From an uncultured Clostridia bacterium (lineage in GTDB: Bacteria; Bacillota; Clostridia; Oscillospirales; CAG-272): a stretch of DNA of 24,218 nt. Numbering within the stretch: position 1 is the first letter of the stretch; each line of letters opens with the position of its first letter. The stretch lies in contig CANBDB010000004.1 of assembly GCA_947367285.1 (NCBI GenBank), forward strand, positions 1-24,218, written 5' to 3'. The translations under genes and the position numbers were made by a program. The notes beneath the pieces were generated by a model. That model was given only the letters and a program-made list of their open reading frames with translations. It had not been told where the DNA came from and did no database searches. Of the stretch, positions 1-7,990 are shown piece after piece.

Positions 1-77
1 GGTTTTTAAGGTTGAATAGAGGCGAGTTTGGAAGTAATTTTAACCAAAAAGTTGACTGAAAAACTTATATTTCGACC

Positions 78-122
78 AAAAAATAGATTTTTTTCAAAAA
101 ATGTTGGACAAATCTATTTTTT
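78..122. repeat. 13-bp perfect inverted repeat upstream of the AraC-type gene
   Basis: The arms at 78-90 and 110-122 (AAAAAATAGATTT and its exact complement) are separated by 19 nt. The right arm is followed by further T residues, so it could end an upstream transcript. The probable -35 element of the AraC-type gene lies in the loop and the right arm fills its spacer, so an operator role is equally possible. The sequence cannot decide between the two. Confidence 0.55.
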
Positions 123-133
123 TGTGTTATCAT
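104..133 (+). promoter_or_regulatory. Probable sigma-A promoter of the AraC-type regulator
   Basis: TTGGAC at 104-109 and TATCAT at 128-133 are separated by 18 bp. Each hexamer departs from consensus at one or two positions. The -10 element lies about 30 nt before the GTG start at 165. Confidence 0.5.
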
Positions 134-164
134 TTATTCACTACACAAAAGCGAGGGTTTCTAC

Positions 165-1043
165 GTGTTATTTTACGATGTTGAATTTTTAACTATTCCC
201 AAAATTAAATATAATTGCTCGGTAATTGCACCCAAATATCGCGCGATGGCAGTCAAAAACGAAAATCTTTTTGAGCTTTGCTATCTCGAGGCGGGTGAAT
301 GCGTTTGTCAAACAAGCAGCGGTGCGCTCATTTGCGAGACGGGACATCTTTATCCCATGATTTTTAGAGAAAAAACGGAAATTTATTCCGAGTCCGATCG
401 CCCGGCGAAGATGCTTGCGGTCGGAATTGACTGCTCGTTTAAACTCAATGTGGTGGATTCCGAAAAGCTCTCCGAGAGCGACACAAGGGAGCTTATGAAA
501 AATCTTCTTTCGGGTAGCAGATTCCTCATTCCCAAGGAAGGAATTTCCTCGCTTGCGAGCGATTGGGTTCACTCCTACATGAAAAAGATCGTTTCCTGTA
601 AGGTGGGCGAGAGAATTGGTGAGGAAACACGCGCGCTTTCTCTCTTTATCGACTTCATGAGCCGTATTACCATGTCCAGTATGGATTTGGTCGCTTATGA
701 TGCGAAGGCTTTTCCAACCTCGGCCGTTGCATATAGCGAAATGGTGATTTCGTACATAGTAAAAAATTATCACAAAAAGATCAACGTTGCCGACATTGCC
801 AAGGTGTTTGATCTCTCACCGAACTATTTGCACGCGATCTTTAAACAGGTGAAGGGCACTACTATTGTGGATTACCTTACAAACTATCGCATGGCGATTG
901 CAAAGACCTATATTGAGCGCTTTGGACTCCACGCCTACGAGGCTGCCGAGCTCGTAGGAATTGAAGATCCCGCATATTTTAGCCGAATTTTTAAAAAGCT
1001 CTACGGCAAGAGCATTAGCAAATTAAAAAGGGAACAGGCTTGA
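165..1043 (+). CDS. AraC/XylS-family transcriptional regulator
   Basis: This 292-residue protein has the two-part build of AraC-family activators. Residues about 1-180 form a beta-rich, cupin-like sensing region without close signature motifs. Residues about 190-290 form a tandem helix-turn-helix domain. The first HTH is around INVADIAKVFDLSPNYL (207-223), and the second has AAELVGIEDPAYFSRIFKK (260-278), the typical AraC signature with its YFSRIFKK core. The start is GTG at 165, preceded by GAGGG at 153-157 with 7-nt spacing. The gene stands alone, between its own promoter and a strong terminator, so its target is not shown by operon context. The divergently spaced LRR gene downstream is separated by repeats and need not be a target. 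The ligand is unknown; in gut Clostridia many such proteins sense sugars, but nothing here proves that. Confidence 0.88.
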   Translation: MLFYDVEFLTIPKIKYNCSVIAPKYRAMAVKNENLFELCYLEAGECVCQTSSGALICETGHLYPMIFREKTEIYSESDRPAKMLAVGIDCSFKLNVVDSEKLSESDTRELMKNLLSGSRFLIPKEGISSLASDWVHSYMKKIVSCKVGERIGEETRALSLFIDFMSRITMSSMDLVAYDAKAFPTSAVAYSEMVISYIVKNYHKKINVADIAKVFDLSPNYLHAIFKQVKGTTIVDYLTNYRMAIAKTYIERFGLHAYEAAELVGIEDPAYFSRIFKKLYGKSISKLKREQA

Positions 1044-1049
1044 TTTTTA

Positions 1050-1083
1050 AGAGAACTCCGCGAGGGGTTCTCTAGTTTTTTTT
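1050..1083 (+). terminator. Rho-independent terminator of the AraC-type gene
   Basis: A 10-bp stem, AGAGAACTCC pairing with GGGGTTCTCT (one G-T pair) around a GCGA loop, is followed by a run of eight T residues. It begins 6 nt after the stop codon. Confidence 0.9.
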
Positions 1084-1135
1084 GAAGCGAGCTTGTGGGG
1101 GGTTATTAGAAGGTAGCCACAAGGTGCAGCGGCGT

Positions 1136-1530
1136 GATGTTGTGGTGGACCGTCCGGGAGGCCGGTCCCTACAAAAGTTAGTTTGAGTTAAAAAAGGACG
1201 GCCAATGGCCGCCCCTACGGCAAAATACACATAGTTCGTGATGTATCTATAAAGTTTAACGATATGTTATTGCGACAATGGCGAAGCCGCGCCAAAAGTT
1301 TTTCCAAGCTTTTTCCAAAAAGCGGGCGAAGCTCCATAAAAGTTTTTTGCCTACTTTTTTTGCGGACACACGGTGCGCCCCTACGGTAAAATGCACACAG
1401 TTCGTGGTGTATCTTTGAATTTTAACTAAACTCAACTGCGAGAACGACGAAGTCTCCATAAAAGTTTTTTGCCTACTTTTTTTTCAAAAAAGTAGGTGCC
1501 AAGCTTTTTCTCGAAAAAGTAGGGGTAAAA
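1136..1530. repeat. Composite intergenic repeat (copy 1 of the hairpin-rich dispersed family)
   Basis: This fills most of the gene-free stretch between the AraC-type terminator and the LRR promoter. Modules in order are: a GGACCG...CGGTCC hairpin ending in CCCTACA (1147-1171); a GGACGGCCAATGGCCGCCCC block (1196-1215); an ACACATAGTTCGTGATGTAT block (about 1227-1246); a TTGCGACAATGGCGAAGCCG block; and poly-pyrimidine/poly-purine hairpins, including CCTAC...GTAGG at 1472-1496. The same module order recurs at 17354-17705. Short ORFs here are translations of repeat sequence and I do not call them genes. Confidence 0.85.
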
Positions 1531-1554
1531 CAAATTTTGTATTTTCTATTGATT

Positions 1555-1583
1555 TTGACACATAAGATATGATAAAATATTAT
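1555..1583 (+). promoter_or_regulatory. Sigma-A promoter of the LRR protein gene
   Basis: A perfect -35 TTGACA (1555-1560) and a -10 TATTAT (1578-1583) are spaced by 17 bp. The probable start codon is about 26 nt beyond the -10. Confidence 0.8.
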
Positions 1584-1608
1584 TAGGACCATATTGGGAG
1601 GTGAAATG

Positions 1609-4179
1609 ATGAACTCAAGAGCAAAAACCGCGTTGTTTATAGTGATTTTCTTGCTAATACAGCTCAGTCCATGGGCTCTTATGGTTGCGTCCGTTTCTCT
1701 TATAGCAAACGGCGAGCTTGAAAATTTGGGCGACTCTCTGAACGGACTCGCGTACACGGAGTACCTTTCTTTTGTATCAAACGATCAGGGCGGCTACACG
1801 TTAATTGGAGTTCGGCGCACCACCGAGAAAAACGGATATGAATATTATCTCACCTACGAGGAGATCGTTGTACCCAACACCTACAAAGGCAAGCCTGTTA
1901 CAGCCGTTGCTCCAGAAGTGTTTGAAAATCTTTCCGACCTTAAGCGAGTATCCCTTCCCGACACGATCACAGAGATCGGAGACCGAGCCTTTTACGGTTG
2001 CACATCCCTTAGCGATATTAATATGCCCGAAGCACTTGAGATGATAGGAACAAGTGCATTGGCTGAAACTGCCATCATTGAAGCTGTCTTTGGTCCCAAC
2101 CTGAAAAGCGTAGGAGACTTCGCTTTTGAAGGGGCAGAAAATCTTGAAAGAGTTGTTCTTCCTGAGGGACTCGAAAGTATTGGCAATTGGGCATTCGAGG
2201 GTTGTAAATCTCTTAAGGAAATCAACATCCCCGACTCCGTTTCCAATATTGAAGGAGCACTTTTTATAGGATGTGAAAGTTTAAAAACGGTTGCAATTCC
2301 TAAAAATATGACTACTATTCCGAATCTATTCTTTTATGAGTCAGGCATCGAAACCATTGTTTTGCACGAGGGAATTACCGAAATCGGTGAGCATGCATTT
2401 GCTTACACCAACTTAAAGGAGATAGTTCTCCCCTCCACTCTCGAAAAAATAGGCAAGTGTGCGTTTCTGGAATCTAATATCACGTCCCTTATTATCCCCG
2501 AGGGGGTAACTCACATAGAATACTCCGCTTTCGAGAGATGCAAAAACTTGAAAACGGTTGCGATTCCTAAAAATATGACTACTATTCCGAATCTATTGTT
2601 TTATGAGTCAGGCATTGAAACCATTGTTTTGCACGAGGGAATTACCAAAATCGGTTATAAGGCATTTGCCAACTCCAACTTAAAAGAGATAGTTCTCCCC
2701 TCTACTCTCGAAAAAATAGACGATTACGCATTTGCGGGCACGGACATCACCTCACTTGACATTCCCGACGGAGTAACCGGTATAGGCAGATACGTCTGCG
2801 CAGGTTGCGAATTTATCCAAGAGGTCAAATTCCCCGAGGGTTGGACATATATTCCCGAAAGAATGTTTGAAAATGCCAAAATCACAAGCCTCACCGTGCC
2901 GGAGGGCATTGAGGAGATAGGTGAGTTTGCATTTTGGAATTCAAGCATAGAAACTATAGTTTTGCCCGATTCACTGAAGAAAATAGGCGACGGTGCTTTT
3001 CAAGATACTCCACTTGCCTCAATAGTTATTCCCGACGGAGTTACGTATCTGGGTTCTCAGGCGTTTAGCGACTGCGAAAAACTGACAAGCGTGACTCTCC
3101 CTAACGGGCTGACAGTGTTGCCATATCTTGTTTTTGGATCTTGTAAAAACCTCACGTCAATCAATATACCGAGCAATTTGGAGACGATTAATGGATATGC
3201 TTTTGCGGAGTCTGGAATTACGGAATTTACTGCGCCCGACACCTTGAAAACAATTCAAAGCAACGCTTTCTATTCTTGCCGTAAATTGACCACCGTTCAG
3301 CTTAATGAAGGCCTTATCGCAATTCAAAACCACGCATTCTCAGGATGCACGGCTCTTGAAAGTATTAGTTTACCTTCTACAATTGAACATATAGATTCCG
3401 GTATCTTCTCAAATTGTCAGTCTCTAAAAACCGTTGTTTTGAATGGCAAATTTACCAAAATAGAATATAAAATGTTTGAGAATTGCCTGTCTCTTGAAAG
3501 CATCACAATCCCGGAATACATAACTCATATTCATCAAAGTTCTTTTGCCGGTTGTACCTCACTTAAATCAATTAAGTTACCCAAGGAGCTTATCAAAATA
3601 GATTCTTCGGCATTTTCAAATTGCACGTCTCTTGAAGAAATAATCTTCAACGATAAGCTTAAGACTATTGGCTCTTGGGCATTTGCTAAGTGTTCCTCAC
3701 TTGTTGAGGTTGTAGTTCCCGACTCCGTTGATAAAATTGAACGTTACGCATTTACGGATTGCACAAGTCTCAAATACGCAACTCTTCCCGAAACCGTGAA
3801 TGAATTCGGCTATTATATTTTTGCGAATTGCACTTCCTTGGAAAAAGCAGTACTTCCCAAGAATATAACTGAGCTGTGCGGAACGTTTGAGCGTTGTGAA
3901 AGTCTAAAAACCTTTGTCGTTCCCGAGTCGGTTGAAGATATATTTGGATATACCTTTGCTTCGTGCAAATCTCTTCAAAGTATTACCATACCAACAAGCG
4001 TTAAGTTAATTACTGATGAAGTGTTTAACGGTTGCACCTCACTTACCGAAATACACTATCTCGGAACTATGGCACAGTGGAAAGAAATAAATATGGGACC
4101 ATCATATTGGGACAAGAATATACCAAACTACACCATCTACTGCACCGACGGTGAAATTAAAAAACAAAATAATCAATAA
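1609..4179 (+). CDS. Exported BspA-like leucine-rich-repeat (LRR_5) protein
   Basis: This 856-residue protein is built almost entirely of about thirty BspA/TpLRR-type repeats of about 23 residues, with the recurring pattern I..xAFxxCTSLxxIxLPxxxxxIg. The family is typical of surface or secreted proteins of host-associated bacteria, often adhesins or partner-binding scaffolds; the ligand cannot be inferred here. Residues about 5-32 are strongly hydrophobic (ALFIVIFLLIQLSPWALMVA) and look like a signal peptide or N-terminal anchor. The C-terminus ends just after a typical closing LTEIHYLGTMAQWKEI cap, with no LPxTG, S-layer or dockerin segment. The ATG at 1609 was chosen over the TTG at 1594 and the ATG at 1606 because GGGAGG (1596-1601) lies 7 nt upstream of it and overlaps the longer reading. 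Nucleotides 2281-2452 and 2548-2719 are near-identical, showing a recent 89-codon duplication. The MBL gene follows after 13 nt. Confidence 0.88.
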   Translation: MNSRAKTALFIVIFLLIQLSPWALMVASVSLIANGELENLGDSLNGLAYTEYLSFVSNDQGGYTLIGVRRTTEKNGYEYYLTYEEIVVPNTYKGKPVTAVAPEVFENLSDLKRVSLPDTITEIGDRAFYGCTSLSDINMPEALEMIGTSALAETAIIEAVFGPNLKSVGDFAFEGAENLERVVLPEGLESIGNWAFEGCKSLKEINIPDSVSNIEGALFIGCESLKTVAIPKNMTTIPNLFFYESGIETIVLHEGITEIGEHAFAYTNLKEIVLPSTLEKIGKCAFLESNITSLIIPEGVTHIEYSAFERCKNLKTVAIPKNMTTIPNLLFYESGIETIVLHEGITKIGYKAFANSNLKEIVLPSTLEKIDDYAFAGTDITSLDIPDGVTGIGRYVCAGCEFIQEVKFPEGWTYIPERMFENAKITSLTVPEGIEEIGEFAFWNSSIETIVLPDSLKKIGDGAFQDTPLASIVIPDGVTYLGSQAFSDCEKLTSVTLPNGLTVLPYLVFGSCKNLTSINIPSNLETINGYAFAESGITEFTAPDTLKTIQSNAFYSCRKLTTVQLNEGLIAIQNHAFSGCTALESISLPSTIEHIDSGIFSNCQSLKTVVLNGKFTKIEYKMFENCLSLESITIPEYITHIHQSSFAGCTSLKSIKLPKELIKIDSSAFSNCTSLEEIIFNDKLKTIGSWAFAKCSSLVEVVVPDSVDKIERYAFTDCTSLKYATLPETVNEFGYYIFANCTSLEKAVLPKNITELCGTFERCESLKTFVVPESVEDIFGYTFASCKSLQSITIPTSVKLITDEVFNGCTSLTEIHYLGTMAQWKEINMGPSYWDKNIPNYTIYCTDGEIKKQNNQ
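2281..2719 (+). repeat. Recent 267-bp-period internal duplication in the LRR gene
   Basis: Segments 2281-2452 and 2548-2719 match almost base for base, with only scattered substitutions, at an exact offset of 267 bp (89 codons, in frame). Other LRR repeats of the gene are similar only at protein level, so this copy event is younger than the rest of the array. Confidence 0.85.
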
Positions 4180-4192
4180 ATAAGGAGCATTT

Positions 4193-5197
4193 ATGGCTTG
4201 GGATAATTACAATAAAAATAAAAAAATGACTAAAAAGCAAAAAGAAAGACTTGCTAAAAAGGGAATGAAGGCCGTTTTCGGTAAAAATCTCTTTGGAGTG
4301 ATGATGCTCATACTCCTTCTTTGTGTGGCATTCTTCTTGCTCTATCAGCAGAGCGAGCCCGTGCGCGATTTTGTTAACGGTCTCGGCATATTTACTACCA
4401 CTTCCTCCACAAAACCTGCACCGTTCATTGACCCAAACGGCGACGAGATGGCTATTCATTACATAGACGTCGGTCAGGGTGACGCAACTCTCCTTCAAAC
4501 CCCCGCAGGAAACGTTCTTATCGACTGTGGCTCAAAGGAGTATGGTGACGACGTTGTAGCCTATCTCAAAGCGCAGGGTGTGGAATTGCTTGAATACGTG
4601 ATTTTCACTCATCCCCACGAGGACCACATGGGCTGCGCGGCGTACGTTCTCTCCGAAATTGAAGTGAAAAATATCATCATGAACGATCGCCCGAGCACTG
4701 CAAATTATTTCGAGGAAGCACTTGACGTTATCGAGAGCAAGAACATAAATACCATCCTCGCATCCCCCGGTGAGATTTACACAGTTGGCGCGCTCCAGCT
4801 TCGTCTGCTTGGCCCTTACAGTGCGAAATTCTCAAATCAGGACACCAACAACTCAAGTATTATTATTCACGCGACCTATGGTTTGCACGCATTTTTGTTC
4901 ACCGGTGACGCTGAGGAGCTCGGTGAGGAAGAATTACTCGAACACCACAAAAACGAATTGAAATGCGACGTCTTCTCCGCAGGCCACCACGGTTCTCGCA
5001 CCTCTAACTCGCTCGCCCTCTTGCAGGCGGCAAGTCCCGAATACGTTGTTATCTCGGTGGGCGAGGGCAACTCCTACGGACACCCCCACGAAGAAGCGCT
5101 CGACGTGTTTGGCAGGGTTGGTGCAACGGTGCTCCGCACCGACAAGCTCGGTTCAATAGTCTTTGTAACCGATGGCGAGACGTTGACCAAAAAATAA
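4193..5197 (+). CDS. Membrane-anchored ComEC/Rec2-like metallo-beta-lactamase-fold protein
   Basis: The protein has 334 residues. A lysine-rich start (1-31) is followed by one transmembrane segment (about 34-51, NLFGVMMLILLLCVAFFLL), so the rest probably faces outward. Residues about 85-330 are an MBL-fold hydrolase domain like the C-terminal domain of the competence protein ComEC. Visible motifs are HYIDVGQGDA (89-98), the metal-binding HPHEDH (140-145), TGDAE (237-241), GHHGS (264-268) and NSYGHPH (293-299). Without the ComEC channel domain it is a stand-alone member; such proteins are often annotated as ComEC-like hydrolases and are presumed to act on nucleic acids or phosphodiesters. That is inference, with no substrate shown. 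AAGGAG lies upstream of the ATG. It follows the LRR gene by 13 nt, so the two are probably cotranscribed, and a strong terminator follows. Confidence 0.85.
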   Translation: MAWDNYNKNKKMTKKQKERLAKKGMKAVFGKNLFGVMMLILLLCVAFFLLYQQSEPVRDFVNGLGIFTTTSSTKPAPFIDPNGDEMAIHYIDVGQGDATLLQTPAGNVLIDCGSKEYGDDVVAYLKAQGVELLEYVIFTHPHEDHMGCAAYVLSEIEVKNIIMNDRPSTANYFEEALDVIESKNINTILASPGEIYTVGALQLRLLGPYSAKFSNQDTNNSSIIIHATYGLHAFLFTGDAEELGEEELLEHHKNELKCDVFSAGHHGSRTSNSLALLQAASPEYVVISVGEGNSYGHPHEEALDVFGRVGATVLRTDKLGSIVFVTDGETLTKK

Positions 5198-5206
5198 TAA
5201 TTAATT

Positions 5207-5234
5207 ATCCCACCCGGAGGGGTGGGATTTTTTT
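5207..5234 (+). terminator. Rho-independent terminator after the LRR-MBL operon
   Basis: A perfect 9-bp stem, ATCCCACCC with GGGTGGGAT around a GGAG loop, runs directly into seven T residues. Confidence 0.93.
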
Positions 5235-5260
5235 ATTTCGGTGGGAAGGGGACTCACGCC

Positions 5261-5291
5261 TTGTAACGTTCCGCGGGTAAAATCATATAAT
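5261..5291 (+). promoter_or_regulatory. Possible promoter of the amidase-dapL pair
   Basis: A perfect TATAAT is at 5286-5291. The best upstream partner is TTGTAA at 5261-5266, with a rather long 19-bp spacer. The start codon is 30 nt downstream of the -10, and the preceding terminator makes a promoter here necessary. Confidence 0.5.
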
Positions 5292-5321
5292 TTGGTGAAT
5301 AATGAACAAGGGGGATGAAAT

Positions 5322-5918
5322 ATGATCGCAACTACGTCTTACAACCGCGCTCGCGCGGTGGAGTACGCACAAAGATGGGCACTCTCGCGTAATCCGCTTT
5401 TTTATGATTTCACGGGTGGGGGTGGAAATTGCACGAATTTTGTTTCACAAGCCGTGCTCGCAGGCTCGCTCGTGATGAATCCAATGGAGACCTTCGGTTG
5501 GTATTACCGCAACGTCAGCGACCGTGCGCCCGCATGGACGGGAGTGAGGGAGTTTTATGAATTTATGGTCGGAATTGGTGATTTTTCACCTAAAAATACG
5601 CGAATTGGGCCGTTTGCAACCGAGGTCGGACGAGAGAGAGTAGAGATTGGCGACGTGGTTCAGCTTGCAAATTCCAGCGGTGTTTTTTACCACTCGTTGC
5701 TTGTTACGGGGTTTAGAGGCAGAGATATTTTGATTGCCGCGCAATCAAACGACGCGCTTAATCGTCCACTTTCCACCTACAATTACGCGACCGCGCGGTT
5801 TTTACACGTAGAGGGTGTAAATCTGGAACTCGAAGACCGCGAGGAAGTATTTTCAGCGCTTCTCAACGGTTTGGAGATACCGCCTGCGGATGTGATTTTC
5901 AGGGTTACCGAGGTATGA
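5322..5918 (+). CDS. Amidase_6-domain (putative cysteine amidase) protein
   Basis: This 198-residue protein matches the Amidase_6 pattern: AVEYAQRWALSRNPLFYDF (12-30), then GGNCTNFVSQA (34-44) with the likely catalytic Cys37, YHSLLVTG (123-130) with His124, and AAQSND (139-144) giving a possible third residue, Asn143 or Asp144. Family members are thought to be papain/NlpC-fold amidases, often extracellular. Here an in-frame TGA at 5316-5318, just before the ATG, rules out an N-terminal signal peptide, so the product seems cytoplasmic. AAGGGGG lies 7-12 nt upstream of the start. The dapL start lies 3 nt after its stop, so the genes are coupled, which loosely suggests a link to cell-wall metabolism. 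The substrate is not identified. Confidence 0.75.
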   Translation: MIATTSYNRARAVEYAQRWALSRNPLFYDFTGGGGNCTNFVSQAVLAGSLVMNPMETFGWYYRNVSDRAPAWTGVREFYEFMVGIGDFSPKNTRIGPFATEVGRERVEIGDVVQLANSSGVFYHSLLVTGFRGRDILIAAQSNDALNRPLSTYNYATARFLHVEGVNLELEDREEVFSALLNGLEIPPADVIFRVTEV

Positions 5919-5921
5919 GAA

Positions 5922-7097
5922 ATGCAACTGAATTTTAATGAAAATTTTGAGAGGATGGAGAAAAGGTACTTGTTTTCGGAGATTACCGCGAGGGTTGCTG
6001 CATACAAATCGCGCGAGGGCGGAAGCCAAAAAGTTATTTCGCTCGGAATTGGCGACGTAACGCTTCCGATAGCGAGGTGCGTGGCAAACGAGATGGCGCG
6101 CGCGGCAGAGGAGATGGCAACGCGCGAGGGCTTTTGCGGTTACGGTGAAACACGCGGCTTGCACGAGCTTCGAGGTGCGATTTCAAGTCGGTACAAGAGG
6201 CTTGGCGCGCATCTTGACGAGGACGAAATTTTTATAAATGACGGTTCAAAAAGCGATCTTGGGAACATTTTTGACATTTTTGGCGACATTGAGGCACTGA
6301 TCCCTTCGCCCGCATATCCCGTTTATCTCGACGCCTGCACAATGAGTGGAAAGCGCGCTCGGATACTTGAAACGAGCGCCAAAAACGGCTTTTTGCCCTC
6401 TCCTGAAGGTTTGCCAAAAAATCCTTTTCTCATATTTTTATGCTCTCCGAACAATCCCACGGGGGCAACTTTTTCAAGGGAAGAGCTTTGCGAATGGGTG
6501 GATTTTGCCCTTTGCAGCGGCTCGCTGATTATTTTTGATGCGGCATACGAAGGCTTTGTGAGGAGTGAGAAAATTCCTCGCTCAATTTTTGAGATTTCGG
6601 GTGCGAAGGACTGCGCTATCGAGGTTTGTTCCTTCTCAAAAAATGCAGGATTTACAGGGATAAGGTGCGGTTGGAGTGTTATTCCGAGGAGTTTGTCCCC
6701 CGTTCACGAGCTTTGGTCACGGAGGCAGGCGACGAAATTCAACGGTGCGTCCTATATCGCCCAACGGGGCGCGATTGCGGCTCTATCCCGGGAGGGCGAG
6801 CGAGAGAGCTTTTTGCGCACGGACTACTATCTCAAAAACGCAAAGATTCTTGCCGAGGCACTCAAGGAGAAAGAAATTTGGTTTGTGGGCGGTGAAAATT
6901 CGCCTTATTTATGGCTAAAATGTCCCAATGGCATGAAATCTTGGACGTTTTTTGACTTTTTGCTCGAGCACGCAGGGATTGTCGGCACACCCGGTGTTGG
7001 CTTTGGCGAGGGTGGGGAAGGCTATTTTCGGTTTTCATCCTTTGCCTCGCGGGAAGATGTTCTCGAGGCGGTGGTAAGATTTAACAAATGGCTTTGA
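5922..7097 (+). CDS. dapL: LL-diaminopimelate aminotransferase (DapL-like)
   Basis: DapL is a PLP enzyme converting tetrahydrodipicolinate and glutamate into LL-diaminopimelate and 2-oxoglutarate, bypassing the acylated steps of lysine and peptidoglycan precursor synthesis. At 391 residues the protein is close to the family's usual 400-410. Diagnostic features are the N-terminal NENFERMEKRYLFSEI (6-21), LGIGDVTLPI (41-50), GYGETRGLHELRGAI (73-87), SPNNPTG (175-181), DAAYEGF (206-212) with the PLP-pairing Asp206, and SFSKNAGFTGIRCGW (237-251) with the Schiff-base Lys240. It starts 3 nt after the amidase stop; GAGG at 5910-5913, inside the amidase gene, is 8 nt upstream. The sequence is somewhat divergent from classical DapL, so another class-I aminotransferase activity is possible. 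No other dap genes are in the window. Confidence 0.82.
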   Translation: MQLNFNENFERMEKRYLFSEITARVAAYKSREGGSQKVISLGIGDVTLPIARCVANEMARAAEEMATREGFCGYGETRGLHELRGAISSRYKRLGAHLDEDEIFINDGSKSDLGNIFDIFGDIEALIPSPAYPVYLDACTMSGKRARILETSAKNGFLPSPEGLPKNPFLIFLCSPNNPTGATFSREELCEWVDFALCSGSLIIFDAAYEGFVRSEKIPRSIFEISGAKDCAIEVCSFSKNAGFTGIRCGWSVIPRSLSPVHELWSRRQATKFNGASYIAQRGAIAALSREGERESFLRTDYYLKNAKILAEALKEKEIWFVGGENSPYLWLKCPNGMKSWTFFDFLLEHAGIVGTPGVGFGEGGEGYFRFSSFASREDVLEAVVRFNKWL

Positions 7098-7116
7098 TAT
7101 TTTTTTAACATATCTC

Positions 7117-7145
7117 TTGACTTTTTATGAACATAGTGATATACT
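7117..7145 (+). promoter_or_regulatory. Sigma-A promoter of the SDR gene
   Basis: TTGACT (7117-7122) and TATACT (7140-7145) have an optimal 17-bp spacer, 44 nt ahead of the start codon. Confidence 0.82.
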
Positions 7146-7189
7146 TACCAAGGTAAAATAATTACTTTAAATAAAGGAGATTAAAAATT

Positions 7190-7990
7190 ATGGGATTTTT
7201 AACAGGTAAAACAGCCATAATCACAGGAGCAGGCTATGCTACTCTTTCCGACGGTAGATGCGGCTCCATTGGTTACGGCATCGCAACAGCTTATGCAAAA
7301 GAGGGTGCAAACCTCGTAATCACAGGTAGAAACGTTGCTAAGCTCGAAAAGGCAAAGGAAGAGCTCGAGGCATCTTACGGCATCAAGGTTCTTGCTCTCC
7401 AGGCAGACATTTCTGCAGGCGCTGACAACGAAGCAACAGCTAACATGGTTGTTGAAAAGACAATCGAAGCTTTCGGCAGAATCGACGTTCTTATCAACAA
7501 TGCTCAGGCTTCCGCTTCCGGTGTTACAATTCAAAATCATACAACAGAACAGTTCGACCTCGCTATGTACTCAGGTCTTTACGCAACATTCTACTACATG
7601 AAGGCGTGCTACCCCCACCTCAAAGAAACACAGGGCGCAATCATCAACTTCGCTTCCGGTGCAGGTCTCTTCGGTAACTACGGTCAGTGCTCTTACGCAG
7701 CTGCTAAGGAAGGTATCCGTGGTCTCTCCAGAGTTGCAGCTACTGAATGGGCTAAGGACGGTATCAATACTAACGTAATTTGTCCTCTCGCTTGGACTGC
7801 TCAGCTCGAGAACTTCCAGAACGCATACCCCGAGGCATTCAAGGCTAACGTTAAGATGCCCCCCGCAGGTCACTTCGGTGATTCCGAGCTCGAAATCGGT
7901 CGCGTTTGCGTTCAGCTCGCTAACCCCGACTTCAAGTACCTCAACGGTGAAACTCTCACTCTCGAGGGTGGTATGGGTCTTCGTCCTTAA
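7190..7990 (+). CDS. Short-chain dehydrogenase/reductase (SDR) family oxidoreductase
   Basis: This is a 266-residue classical SDR with a Rossmann fold that uses NAD(P)H to oxidise or reduce a carbonyl/alcohol. The cofactor motif TGAGYATLSDGRCGSIGYG (12-30) is a TGxxxGxG glycine motif widened by several residues. NNAQA (103-107) replaces the usual NNAG. The catalytic residues are Ser156 (NFASGAG), Tyr169 and Lys173 (YAAAK). The C-terminus ends in LTLEGGMGLRP. AAAGGAGA (7173-7180) lies 9 nt before the ATG. The gene is alone, with a near-consensus promoter and a strongly biased, C- and T-ending codon choice like that of yidC and dnaN, which suggests high expression. The substrate is not predictable; steroid/bile-acid, polyol and FabG-like roles all occur in this family. 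Confidence 0.85.
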   Translation: MGFLTGKTAIITGAGYATLSDGRCGSIGYGIATAYAKEGANLVITGRNVAKLEKAKEELEASYGIKVLALQADISAGADNEATANMVVEKTIEAFGRIDVLINNAQASASGVTIQNHTTEQFDLAMYSGLYATFYYMKACYPHLKETQGAIINFASGAGLFGNYGQCSYAAAKEGIRGLSRVAATEWAKDGINTNVICPLAWTAQLENFQNAYPEAFKANVKMPPAGHFGDSELEIGRVCVQLANPDFKYLNGETLTLEGGMGLRP

